Shown here in pieces: positions 12,901 to 25,280 of a DNA stretch of 64,000 nt; position 1 is the first letter of the stretch, and the number at the start of each line of letters is the position of its first letter. The DNA lies in the NCBI GenBank assembly GCA_033297205.1, contig MU859129.1, positions 86,492 to 150,491 of the forward strand. The letters are read 5' to 3'. The translations under genes were made by a program, and so were the position numbers. The notes beneath the pieces were generated by a model, which was not told the origin of the DNA, ran no database searches, and saw only the letters and a list, made by a program, of their open reading frames with translations. The stretch is from Pseudoneurospora amorphoporcata. Lineage: Eukaryota > Ascomycota > Sordariomycetes > Sordariales > Sordariaceae.

Positions 12901-15900
12901 GAACAGCGCGGGCTGGCACCGCCGTTGCCGCCTTCTTTCTCATAGCTATCGAATCCGGCACCCCGCTTGCGGGGCTGAAGCAAAGAATGTCGTTGAGGAG
13001 ATAGTTTAGCACACTGGAGCGAGGCTTGACCGGGGCATTCGCTTGAATGGGAGCTGAGCGCTTAAAGTTGATGAACTCAACCTTGGCACGATTGTAACTC
13101 TGTAACAGCTCCGCAAGACAGTCAAGCAAGAAGCACCGATAGATGAAAATGGGATGATCCTCGGCCTTGAAAGGGGCCTTTGCCGGTTTCTTCTCCTTCT
13201 CCTTCGACTCCGAATTCTGCTCGTCGCCGGAAGGAGAGGGAGTAGCCTCATTCGCAGGAGTAGAATCAGACTCCGACTTAGAGGCAGCTGCGGGAGGCGC
13301 AGGAACGTTCTCCCTCTCGTCAACCTCTTTGTAGTTGAGCAGCTCGGTCAACAAGAAGTGAACAACACCATCGGGATGTTCGAGAATCGGCCGCTTGAGG
13401 TCTTGGGCGTGGGCCTTGGGGGCATCGGGCATATCCTTGTCCGTCACCTCGGTTGAAGGCTTGACGTCACTGATGGTGAGATCTTCTGTCGCTTGCACTG
13501 TAGGTCCGACTGAGCTCTCCTTGGGCGAGACACTAGCATCGGTAGGGCGCTCCTTGAGAACCAGGAATGGTGTGGAGCGCAGCGTTCCGTCTCCCAAGTG
13601 TGAAACGCCCCGGTTCAGCTTGAGTAGCTCCGTGCTGACCTCGACAAAGGTTTTGGGCGACCGCAGAGCCAAATGCGCTTGGGTGCGCAGATATGCCTGT
13701 GCTTCAAGGCCCGGGGCTGTGCTAGGCCTATGCCTCGAAGTCATGAGGTGTCTAATGTCAGTCTCAAAAATCTGCCGAAGGGTCTCTTCGTCTTCGATGA
13801 TGTGTCGAAGGATCTGTCGGATGTGTTCCGAAATATGAGTCTGCTTAAGACGAGTAGAACCGGCACCGCACAGCTGCTTTGCCATGACAAACAGCCGTTG
13901 CAGATTCTTCTTCTCTCCAACAATCTTGGCTACCGCGTGATCTCTGGTCAGGACAACGAGGATCCTCAACACCGAAACGGCCAATGACTCTTCCTTGCCG
14001 ACACGAGGGAGAAAATCCAACAGGGTGGTCAAGAGAGACGAGCGGTGTTCGGCCGAGAAATTGGGCTCCTTCACCGCGATGACCGGCTCCTCAACCGGGT
14101 CATCCTCTTTCACGGGCTGCTTCCATTTGATCTCGGGAGGCTGGGCATCTTGGAAAAGCATGATCTCGAATATGAGGAGAATATAGGGAATCCACGGAGG
14201 AAGGTTGTCATTGGAGCTTGCCGGTGGCAGCTTCAGGAAGCCGAGATAATCGCCCACGTAGTCTCTCAACATGTCCACGGTAGTCTTCATGAATGCAGTA
14301 TGTTGAAGAAGAAGCGCCAAAAGATGGGCGTAAGCGGCAATGCTACTGCCATTCTCCTTCAACTCCTCTGGGTCGTCAGAGGCAAATGACATGAGCGCAT
14401 TAGCCAAGATCTCGCCCACTTCCACTCTCCTGTCTTCATTGTCGGTCTTCAGGATGGTGTTCTGGATGAGATCCGCAACCTCGAAGACGGCCTCGGGATG
14501 GGAGCTAATAACTTCAAGACAGCGATCGATCAGGGTATCGTAGAGCTTTGCCCTCGCTTCAGCCAGATCTTCCCTGGTGATACGGGGAGCGTCAGATTGT
14601 GATTCAGTGGCTGGTTGCTGTGACGGAAGTACAGGCAGTTGTTGTGGTGCCGCCGTAGAGACGCCAACATCGGCTTCGCCGCTAGTGCCAGGCTGGCCTT
14701 CGTCAGAGTCATCAGAAGAGGGCTCAGTGACATCGCCGAGGGCTGCTTCACCACTAGCTTCTCCGAGGGGCTGGTTGGGCACCGGATCCAACGCCATAGG
14801 TTCTGAACCGAGCAAATCGCCCACCGGGAAAGTAGGAGTGTTCAACAAATTGCTGAGAGACATCCCTGCCGACGACGACAGGTTGGGAGATGGCACTTCC
14901 TTGAAAGCGTCCTCAGCCGGCACAGGGTTGCGGTTCCGGACTAGGTGTGCCTTCTGGTACTTGATGTACTCCTTGGTATCACTCTCTTTACCATTAGCAC
15001 GATAATGTGCCTCCAACGCTAGATCAACGTCTACGCCTTGCTCGGTTGCGAGTGCTTCTGCATCCTTGCGCGAGATCCATTTGAAGGGAACGAACTCGCG
15101 ATTCTTGAAAAGATACGGTAATGATTCTTTGTCGGATCTTGACTGCGCATTTGACTCTAGGTCGCCGGTCGCGATGGTCTTGATTAGGTCGATAATCTTG
15201 CTCACTATCGGGCTTGTTGACTTTTCGATGATCTTGGAAGCCCAGATATCTTGAATGATAGGAAGGATCAACATTCGCAACTCAACAACAAGCTGGTGCG
15301 AAAACTCCCGGGTGACTCGTTCCGTAGGCTTGGGTGCCAAGGCAATCTGGGCCATGGAATCTGAGAGGTTTTTGCCACTAACGATGAAACAGTAGATGTC
15401 GAGCACTTTCTTCATGCCAATCATTGAAAGTTTGGCCTTCGTGGCTTCCTGACCCTCGGTGGCCCCAGCCGACACCATGTCGGCCAATCGTCTGAGAATG
15501 ACGTTCAGTGCCTCGAAACCCCCGAGCTCCTTAAAGGCGGTGATCACGGGGAGGATAAGGAAAGCCCCGCCGCTGACAGTACGGTGATTCGTATCAACGA
15601 CCATTTCGCCAAACGTGTGGATCATGATAATCCAGTTATGGATGTCTCTGACCGTCAACTCTTCCTTTGACTGCTGCAGTTGCTGAATCAAGGTTTCCGC
15701 CGACGCCTCTGCAATGGCCAGGTGTCGAGAACGAATGAACGGGTCGTTGTTGTTGCGTCTAGGCAACAGCGCCTTGCCGATAGTCTGGAAGAATGGGAAG
15801 ATGGAAGGCATAAAGGAATGAAGAAGGACCCGTAGGGTCTGGTAGTTCTTGTATTCAGCAGTCGACTGCTCTTCAGGCGTCAACTTCTTGCCGTTTGCGG

Positions 15901-18900
15901 AAGCATCTTGAGCCGCCGAGTCGGTCAGCAGATCCTGCACATCGGTGCGAGAGCCCAAAGCATTGGTTTGGTACGGCTTGTTCTTTAGTGTCCAGTGGTG
16001 TGGAACGGCACCATTGACAGCTGCCTCTTCCTTCAACACGCCACGCAACAACGGTCCAAGGCTTCGAATCAGACGAATGTAATAGTCGTACACGTTGACA
16101 GCTGGCATGCTGACCATCTGGCTCCGGTTGGAGAACGGGAAACAGTGGTATAGAATCTTGATCAAGGTCTGTATGTTGAGCAGAGCCTTCACCGTCTCTG
16201 TTCCGCTCGTAACATCCGGGATGAGCTTCTTGTCAGCTGATTCATCCTCTTGTACGAGAGGCACAGACGAATCCGAACTGAGGAAGGGTGCAAAGAAAGG
16301 CTCCGTAGTTGTGGGATTGATTCGCGGCTGAAGGACCTTGACAGTGTTCTCCATCCTGAATAGTAACGAAGGTAGCCCGACAATCTGAGCAGACTCGATG
16401 AGCTGCGAGGTGGCCGCGACTAGCATGCGGCAGGCCGGTGTCTCGGCGAAATCGTAAGGAAGGCTGGGAGATTGTGCAAGATCCAATAGGATTTCAATCC
16501 CACCAGCAGAGGTAAGAGCTCCCTTAAGATGCGAGTTGCTGATGATGGGCTGAAGGAACGTAGAAAGGACTTGAATATAAGGGACCGATGGGGCTTGTGC
16601 GGGCTTATCGTTACCAGTTGATGAAGAGCTCGCTTCCGACGTTTCCACATCCGCATCGTCTGTGGTCTTGTCTTTGCCTTTACCCTTCAACTCAGTAGCC
16701 TTCGATGATTCAGCAACCGGGTCAGCAGACGGTTCAGATGCCTCAAGCCTCGCGCCGCATGCTTTCTTGGCATCCATGGTCTTGACCAGGTGCGTGACCC
16801 TCGCAATCATGTCGATGATAGCATTGGCGATGGCAGGCCGTAACGCCGGGTGATGACGGGAGAGTTCGTCAAGACTACTACCAATAGTACTAGCCAGTTC
16901 AGGATCGTGCGCCATGCACTGGACATGAGTAGCGCTTTCAAATATCTCCATGTAGCTCTGGATGGCACCAGATGAGAGAACCATCTTCATGCCGCGGTTA
17001 TTGAGTGAAATCGAGTTCAGTACCGTGGGAATGATGTTCATGGATTCAGAGGACGGCAGGATGCCATGGGCGGGGGGGAAGTCTCGAGGTGCTTCGAGCA
17101 TTTCTTGAGTTGGTGGATGTGTTTGAGCAGCCGCCTGACCGTCTGAGACGGCCTCGTCCGCACCTTCATCATCTTCACTATCGTCATTGGCTTCGTTGCC
17201 ATCACCACCGTCATTGGCTCTGGGTTGGCGAGGTTCTGGTGACGGCTTCTCAACAGGCATGGACACCGGCCGATTGGTAACAGACTCAAGGAAGGCTTGG
17301 ATCCACCCAGACTCCGAGATAGCTGCAAAGCTCGTAGGATCATTGTTGATGAAATCGCTGAGGAGGGTTGTAGCATTTGACCACACGACCGTGCCGAAGA
17401 ACCGGTTCTGGCGCGCAATTGTGCAGAGGCTGCCGAGCAAAGACGAGTTGTCGACCAGGTTCCTCAACAGGCGCTCTGTATTGGTGCCATCGAACGAGTA
17501 CGTATTAGCCATGACATGGTGAATAAACTTCAGGAGCCACTTGAGCGTCTGTTGATGGTAGAAGGGAATGCTATAATCCACAAGGGAAGCGTGGAGTTCG
17601 GGTTTTGTTCCAAGACCAGCCTCCGTGAGGACCTTGCTCTCCCGAACGGTATGGACTATGAGGTTCGTGATGGCGTCCAGACCACCGGCCGTGTTCAGCT
17701 GGGAGAAGGCAGTCTGATACGCGTAAGTCAGACTGTCCAGAAAGGCGAGTACCATGCTATAATTGCGACTGGCAACGGCCGTTCGAAGGTTAAGAATTTC
17801 GACGAGACATTCCATAAGGCCGGCAGTCATCATCTCCTGGCCGATACGCGTAGCCATAGCTATCTGGAGAGTCAACCCGAACAGGTTGCTTCGCCAAGTA
17901 TCTGCATCCAGCTCGTCTTGGTCATCGACAGGGGCGTCCTGTTTCATGTCCGCAACGGCTATTCTGATGACGTAGAGAAGAATGCCATGGTTAACGTTGA
18001 CGTTTAAAGCCGCCAGGACATCCGAGTGCTTTTCTTGTTGGTGGGAGATGGCCTCAAGCAGAGCCAGCGTGATGCTTTGGAGCCATTTCGGGACCTCGCT
18101 AGGGTTTCCGTCCGGGGAAGGGGCAATAAGTTCGGCCAGCTGATACACTAGCTGAAATTTCCTGGGTTCGTCTTTGTCGTACTTGAGGACTTTGTCGACA
18201 AAGACGGCCTCGGGTAGGATGTAGGCAAGGTTGGTAATGGCCAGCAGGCGAACGGACAAGGCCAGCTGACGCTCTCTCTCGGTTCCCATCAACGCCTTGC
18301 ATATCCTCAAGCGGCTGGTAAACTCGAATTTCATAGCGGGCGGCATGTCGGCGGGACACAGCTCATACAGCTCATATATGGTTTTTGACGCGATGACGGA
18401 CCGTGGGATTTCCACCACCTTGGGCCCATCGCGGTCATCCGTAGCTGCTCCCGACGGCTTGAGGGGCGAAACTTCTTCCGAACTTCCGACACGTTGAGAA
18501 CGGGATGGTTGGGACACGGTAGTTGAGCTACGACGGAGCGGCGTTGGGGCAGCAGGCGACGAGCTGGTGCGAGGCTCCACAGGCTGAGCCTCCTTGGAAT
18601 CCCGGGCGCTAGACTCGACATTGCTTGTGTCGGGATAATACGACATCTTAAGGTCGCCCCAGCTCTTCCACGAGTCCTCTTCGCTGGGTTGGCTCAGAGC
18701 AAGGGCCTTGAGGTCGTTGGCATACATGGACGCAACATTCTTGGGGCCATTAGCCTTTTCCTTTTCCTTTTCCTTTTCCTTACCCTTGGCACTCGAGCCA
18801 GCTGAAGCGGCCGGGGCAGCTGAGGATGACTCGAGCGACTTGGCGATGGGCGTCCTGATGAATGGCCGTGCAAGCAGTTGCACCTTTTCCAGGTTTATGT

Positions 18901-19559
18901 TGTAGTGGTTGGCTAACAAAGCTGGGTTCACTGAACGTGGAGGCGAAGGCATGCGCTTGACGGACGCATTATACCTCTGGGCCAGCTCCAATCCAACCTC
19001 CAGAGCGGCCTGTTGGACCTCAAGATATGGGCTGTTGATAAGGCAATCGATGTGGTGACTACTCGCGTAGATGCTTCTGTTGCCGCAGTGCTCGAGCAGC
19101 ATGCGGGTGAACTTGAGTATAGCCACGAGAAGCCGGCAATCTCCATCCTCCTTGTACCCGACCTCAGCCAAACGCTCCGCACTCCAAGGCTCGTCGCGGT
19201 ATTCGAGTGAGGGTGCGCCCCTGTTGAGGAGGACATCACGTTCAAAGTCGCGCGTTTGAGGACCCTTGGATAGCCCGTATGTTGCACATATTGATTCTAG
19301 AATGTTGTCGAAACGGTTGAGCAGCGGGATCCAGTGGTATAGGTCGCCGCGCGGGAACTGCCACCTTGGTGGGAACTCGGCGAGTCGTTGCGGGATGAGA
19401 GGCAGAGGTGCACTCGAGGCTGTCTCAACAAACCCTTTCAGCCAAGGAGACTGGGAAAGAACAGTTAGCAGACAGACGGATAAAACACGATGAAAACGGG
19501 CGGCAATTTACCAGAGTCTCCCTGTGTTTTGGCTGCATGGGCTTGGTAATCTTCCCCAT
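6961..19559 (-). CDS. TOM1: giant HECT E3 ubiquitin ligase, Tom1/HUWE1 family
   Basis: Transfers ubiquitin from an E2 to substrates through a catalytic cysteine; fungal Tom1 acts in mRNA export, excess-histone and ribosomal-protein turnover. Seven exons on the minus strand join in frame to 4,083 codons: 19559-19512, 19450-11689, 11633-11568, 11512-11375, 11315-7518, 7462-7118 and 7055-6961. The N-terminus (MGKITKPMQPKHRETL, exon 1) is followed by a very long alpha-helical armadillo-like region. A strongly acidic Asp/Glu tract lies at about residues 2350-2600. Three UBM/DUF4414-type repeats follow near 2965-3080 (for example ALPEEFRDEVI). A charged Lys/Glu coiled coil leads to a C-terminal HECT domain from about 3720. 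The active-site cysteine lies in THTCFNQ at residue 4050, and the chain ends in the family's YFGFA terminus. Length is typical for the family. Exon 2 alone is 7.76 kb. Many open frames on the opposite strand are composition shadows. Confidence 0.96.
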
Positions 19560-21694
19560 GGCTGCGACGCGGCCGGGCCGCTAGGCTGAACGAAAGGTGA
19601 AATCTCCCCCTCCACTACACAACACGTCCCCGTTTATGGACGGTAGGTGAAAGCGAGGCAGGCAGCGTAGCTAGGTGGATATCGAACAGAAAGTAGATTC
19701 GGATAATGAGCGACAACTGGTTTGGAGATGTCAGTAATGGCGTTGCCAGTTGCAAGAACGAAGGAGGAAGCGGGAAGTGGGGGTCGTGGCGGGCGATGGT
19801 AGACTGAGAGGCCGAGCAGGTCAAGCAAGATGCGGTTGGACCGTGAGTCCGTGATGGGCACGATTACGCACCTGGTGGGAGAACTCTAAAAGACGAGTGC
19901 AGGTCGTCCTTTGGTGTTCAAATCTTCCAGAGGCCGCGCGATGCCGGAGATGTGAGAGACGGTTGTTGGCGGGGTATCAAACAGCCGTCGTCGTCGTCGT
20001 CGTCGTGATGATGCGTTGGTTGGGCAAGCGAGCGGATTGTTTTGTTTCTCGTTATTCGTGTCTTGTAGCAAGAGACAGGAGGAGCTCAACCCGAACTTGT
20101 CCTGAGAAATGGTTGGAAGGCACTGGCAGGCCTGCTGCGGGCGGGTGCGGGGCGACGAGTTTTGGGGTCTTTTGGGAGAGCAGCCGCTTCCGTTTCAAAA
20201 GTGGAAAGAAGCACGTCCCACTTGCACACCTGCAGGGCAATCAGCAGAATGCAGTCCGTCGTTTGCTCGCGCAGCAAAAATGCTCCAACTTTTGGTTTTT
20301 TTTTTTCGCGACGTCCGCGCAGAAAGAGCGAACGATGGGAGAGAAGGAGTAGGTGGTTGGGGCAGGTGGTGTTGAGGTCGGGTTGGCAGTTGCAAAGTTC
20401 CATTCGATGGAGGTCCGGTTGAGCCAGTGACGGGAGTGCAGTCAGCAAAAGTCCATGTCGGGAAGCTTCCCTGGGTGCCCGGCCCGCTGACATGGGTGAT
20501 GGTTTGGCCGTGGATGCCCTCTGGGGTGGGTTGGCACCGCTGGTTACCTGGTGAGCTTCCACTTCCACTTGAATTGCTGCGCCGTACAATTGTTCATTGT
20601 TACGGTACTTTACACTCAAAGGACAGTACTATGAGTTGCATGACATCAAAACCTCAAACCATCGCGTAATCATGTTTCCGTCGCGGTCTTCTTTCATAAT
20701 AAAGATAAATAGATTGTCCTTACATACTACTATCATGCGTGTGTGCTGTATAAAAAGGCCCAAGGTAAAGATACAAGTACATCCATCATCCATCGTATTG
20801 TCTGTAAAGGGAAGTATAACAAGGGAGGTGGGGCAAGGGTCAGAGAGATGTCGTCAACTTCGACTTGGAATTCGTAGATCTAGGTAGTAACACCTTTGCT
20901 TATTTCCAAAGCCTCATAGCATGTCGATACAGATGATATAAGAATGCGAACAACTTCCATGTATCAGGCAGTTTATATACTATCCATGTGATGGTTTGAG
21001 GCTACTCATGTATCGCATCTGCCCCATCTTGAGCCGGTTTGTTACGTCGTCGTAGACGGTACCTTTTACTGCCGTTACACCGAAGAAGAGACACCGGCCG
21101 GCCCCACGTCCTTGGAGGCTCTGGAGAAGCCAAAGCGGGCACTTCAGCGGACGGCCGGGGCAGGCTGGAGCTGGCGGGGAGATTATCCACTGTCTCCAAC
21201 AAGGCTTCGACAAGTAGCAATTCGCAGCTGAAGCCTGGGCCGGGCTGACACGAAGGAGACCCCACTTTGATTCACGACGTAAAATGTCTTGGCAAATGGC
21301 TCGTGCAGAGGTACGAGGGTACTTGAGACCTGGCGCAAGAAACGCCTAGGGCTATGGGTCCCTTCGGTACCGCCGAAACTTGTGGCCGAAAACATCCGCG
21401 AAATTTCCACACCCACATTTTCCAAAATCGACTTTGTGACCGCCGCCAGCACCGCCATCACAACCTCGCAACCGCACCGTCAACGATCCACGACGAGGTG
21501 AGTACATTCGCTTTTTTGCCAATCCCCATTCCCACCGGCCGCCCGACGAGGAGAAAGTTAGTAGTTTTGCATTTGAGGCACGCTGGCGTGCCACTTTCGC
21601 AATCCACAACCACCCTTCGAACCCGACGACGAACGACGATCGACAGCAAAGGCAGCAGAGCTAACCACCATCGATCACTTCAGGAACCGGCAAA
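19560..21694. promoter_or_regulatory. divergent promoter region TOM1 / RPS8 with an RPS8 leader intron
   Basis: About 2.1 kb between divergent start codons. It holds a (TCG)n microsatellite near 19986-20005 and several open frames that look like composition artefacts. Just before the RPS8 ATG there is a plausible leader intron at 21498-21683: donor GTGAGT, branch GCTAAC at about 21660, acceptor CAG. Such 5' UTR introns are common in fungal ribosomal protein genes. Confidence 0.55.
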
Positions 21695-22578
21695 ATGGGT
21701 ATCTCCAGAGACTCCAGGCACAAGCGCTCCCACACCGGTGCTAAGCGCGCGTATGTTCATCCCACCCCATCCTGAAATGCTGTCTGTATCCCGGCTAACG
21801 TGTGTCTTTTTGCAGTTACTACCGTACGTATACATGATAATATTCTCGAAGGTCCGCTTGGGAGGTCAATGTTCTTGCAGAAATGCAGAGCTTGATTGAA
21901 CCCCTCGCGTTCTGAGCCTGTTTTGACGCGTACAAAAGAAATTAATTCTGACAAACGCGGCAGGGAAGAAGAGAGCCTTCGAGGCGGGTCGCCAGCCCGC
22001 TAACACCCGTATCGGTGCTAAGCGTATTCACACCGTCCGCACCCGCGGCGGTAACCACAAGTACCGTGCCCTCCGTCTCGACTCCGGTAACTTCGCCTGG
22101 GCCTCCGAGGGTTGCACTCGCAAGACTCGTGTGATCGCTGTCGCGTGTAAGTTTTTGGCTTTCACGTTTCTGGTCAAGGAGACCACGTTCAGAAGCTGAT
22201 ATGGTGACTTTTCTAGACCACCCTTCCAACAACGAGCTTGTCCGTACCAACACCCTCACCAAGTCCGCCGTTGTCCAGGTCGACGCCGCTCCTTTCCGTC
22301 AGTGGTACGAGGCCCACTACGGCCAGGCCCTCGGTCGCCGCCGCCAGCAGAAGCAGGGTCAGGTTCTTGAGGAGGTCAAGAAGTCCAAGTCTGTCGAGAA
22401 GAAGCAGGCTGAGCGCTTCGCCGCCTCCGGCAAGGTCGACGCCGCTCTCGAGAAGCAGTTCGAGGCTGGTCGCCTCTACGCCGTCATCTCTTCCCGCCCC
22501 GGCCAGTCCGGTCGCTGCGACGGCTACATCCTCGAGGGCGAGGAGCTCGCCTTCTACCAGCGCAAGCTCCACAAGTAA
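21695..22578 (+). CDS. RPS8: 40S ribosomal protein S8 (eS8)
   Basis: Small-subunit cytosolic ribosomal protein. Four exons join in frame: 21695-21750, 21816-21823 (8 nt), 21964-22146 and 22217-22578. The start MGISRDSRHKRSHTGAKRA followed by YYRKKRAFEAGRQPANTRIG is diagnostic of eS8. The C-terminus ends in SRPGQSGRCDGYILEGEELA plus a short basic tail. Introns have donors GTATGT, GTACGT and GTAAGT; the micro-exon encodes only the two tyrosines and parts of flanking codons. Codon use is strongly biased to C-ending codons, as expected of a highly expressed gene. A leader intron probably precedes the ATG. Length is normal for the family. Confidence 0.96.
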
Positions 22579-24180
22579 ACGTCTCGCCCCTGCCGGGAGA
22601 TGGTTGCTGTGCCAGGAGGATTAGGGAGGAAGATGGATTGATAGGTCAAGGCTCGCGTCGGCTGTCCGCCCGATTGTCGAGTCTGTCGTGTCCGCTGTCA
22701 TGCAAGCCATGCGCAGCGGTGCGAGGACCAACATGTGGTTCCCCGTCGTCTGAAAAAGGATGGCGGCACCCACTGCTTATACCCTTTCGCTGCTTGGTTT
22801 TTTTCGGTAAAAGGCATGGGACGGGGTTTATAGGGCAACGGGATAATGAGAGATACCATGACAATTCACAGCCACCCGAGTCAATCCAAAACATTCACTT
22901 CACTGTTCTTGAAATTGCCCTTTTATGTGACGTAGGATTCTATGTTTTGAGGAGCTCGGAGATGGAATCTGGATTCTCAGTTACTTTGCATCAGAGCCGA
23001 CATGTTTGCGGAATTGGAAGAAATTGCAGCAGCGGCAGCAGGTGTTTGATATTTTCGTACTTATGTGAACGGAATAATGGCCTGGATGATTTCAAGACTC
23101 CGCCTTGTCATTCTAGAATAGGCTCGCGAACTGGACTCGATATGCCTTGCCAGTTTGACAATTCCAACTTATTCTGCAATGGCCTATATCTTCTCTTAAC
23201 TTCAGCTACCTATCTCACTTGTTGTGCTTGAATCGCCAACATTATTCCACATATCATCACCTTTCCATATCCAACACCCCACATCCTTTAGTATGGAGCC
23301 ATTGAAGTTGATGTTACGTAAATCTCTACTTCTTGAACCTACAGCCATGTGAACATGGGGTTTCAGAGGTATGTATTGATTCCTTCTCCTCTCCCTGTGT
23401 GAGCTCGCTCAACATTCATCTTCTCTTTGATCACGCATGGGTGATAAATGAAAAATTTTTTAAAAAAAAATGAAAAATAAAAAAAGGGGGACCGGAATCA
23501 CGGGAGAACAGAAACAAGAACATATTTCCTCCGAGTGGAATGGTTGGTAGACACTAAAGTTACCGTACCTGTGTGAAGGGGTGTGTGTGAAGGTGTGTGT
23601 GTGTGTACCTACCTACCTAGGTAGGTACTATCAAAATTGTAAAGGCTGCGTGCGGAATGGGCAAAAAAAAAAAAAAAAAAAAAAAGAATTGAAAGAAAAA
23701 TGAAGCTGCATTCTGTTCTCTTCTTCTTCTTCTTCTTCTTTTTTTTTTCTATTGCCTGTTCAACAATTTCTTTCCTTTCATTTTTTTTTTTCTCCTTTCG
23801 CCTTGAGAATGCCCGCGCGCGGGGACATCACAAGAAATTTGATTGAAGGGCTTCCATTGGGAACTTCACGACATATACCTTAGGTACTGCTTGATATCCC
23901 AAAATGTCCTCTTCCCCCCCCCCCCCCCCCTCCTTTTTTCTCCCCAAACCCAAACCCAACTTTATCGAGTAGGACCACTACCTACCTACCCTACCTACCT
24001 ACTTACCTACCTGCATAGTAGGTATGTCTAGTTCTAGTGGACATCAATGTTTATGGTACGGTACGCATACCTAGCTCCCGTCGACAAGCTCTTTGACTCC
24101 CGACTTCCGACTTTCTTACATACTCCCCGTATTTCTTTATATTTTGTTCCTACTTTTTTTTTTTTTATTTTTATTTTTTT

Positions 24181-24217
<37 letters not shown>

Positions 24218-25280
24218 AGTGTTTCCCTTGGCAAGTACCGACCTATCTCCCGATCTGCCACCGCATAGTAGGTCGAGTTTAAATCATCACTTAGAACTAG
24301 TTATATGATTTGATTGGATAGCTAGCTGTCTTCTTCTTCTTCTCTTTACCAGGTTGTATTCAGTGTCCCTTTTATGTGTCAGTCTGTCAGTTCCGTCAGT
24401 CAGTCCTGTGATTTTTCGTACGCTACTTACCTGTTTAGCTTACTTATCTATGTAGGTAAGGTACCTTAGTAGACTAGACCATCCGTTATCACGCTCCCAT
24501 AGGTATTCTTGAACTTGGACTTGATACCTGGACGGGCATAGTATCTATTTCAAAAGAGCAGTAGACTAGAGCGTGGTCAATAGCCAACTTCTCCTTGGTG
24601 CAGTAGAATAGACGGTAAGTAAGGATCAGAAAGGAGTCCAAGAATTTTGGTGGTTGTTGAGGTGTCCAAGATCAATTGGAATACAAATTGAAATTGGCCT
24701 ATCTCCTCTCCCATCGCCGTGGGTTGCTGTTCTATCATTCTTGTACAGCAACTTCACATCAAGATAATTTTCACTAGAGTATACACATTCCTTTTCTCTT
24801 GGGTCGTCACCGTGTTGTAAAGTATGCTTTTATGCTCTCTTCCATGCTTTCTCATGCTCTCTCTCCGTGTTCTATATGTAATACCAATTCCACAGTTCCA
24901 ATACTCAATGTCTCTCTTCCTTCCCCTCCTTCTTCTCCCAAATAAACGCCATAATGATCGATTTGCTAACGTGATAAGGATTCAACATGATGGACCGAAA
25001 CAGCAAGCCTGGCGACCACAATGACAATGGAGGCGTTGTTCGTACCTCCCTGCACCTATCCATGTCCAAATACGCAAAGCAAAAGCAAGGCTGTGATGGT
25101 TCTCTCCGTCTGCCAAGATTCCGTTTACTTTTCTCCTGAACAACGACAACAAGGCTAATTGTCCAACAACTTCAAACAATTACCACTATTAGACACCCGT
25201 ATTCCATGCTCCATACCACATACCACACATACCACATACCGCACCTTGATCAAAACCTCATCACCCCTTGAGGCGATCAA
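22579..25280. other. long convergent intergenic region with microsatellites
   Basis: About 2.7 kb between the RPS8 stop and the stop of the TBC gene. It contains poly-A, poly-C, poly-T and TACC/GGTA tracts (listed separately) and no protein-like frame or recognisable RNA gene. Confidence 0.5.
23590..24217. repeat. cluster of simple repeats
   Basis: Directly visible tracts: GTGT and CTACCTACC/GGTAGGTA around 23590-23630, poly-A at 23663-23685, TTC repeats near 23721-23740, poly-C at 23914-23930, CTACC repeats at about 23980-24015, and a long T-rich run at about 24148-24217. Several homopolymer types sit within 650 bp. Confidence 0.85.

Noticed and set aside
20086..20619. 177-codon minus-strand frame in the TOM1/RPS8 promoter region
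   Set aside because: Irregular composition, no homologue-like block, and several equally long frames overlap it on both strands.
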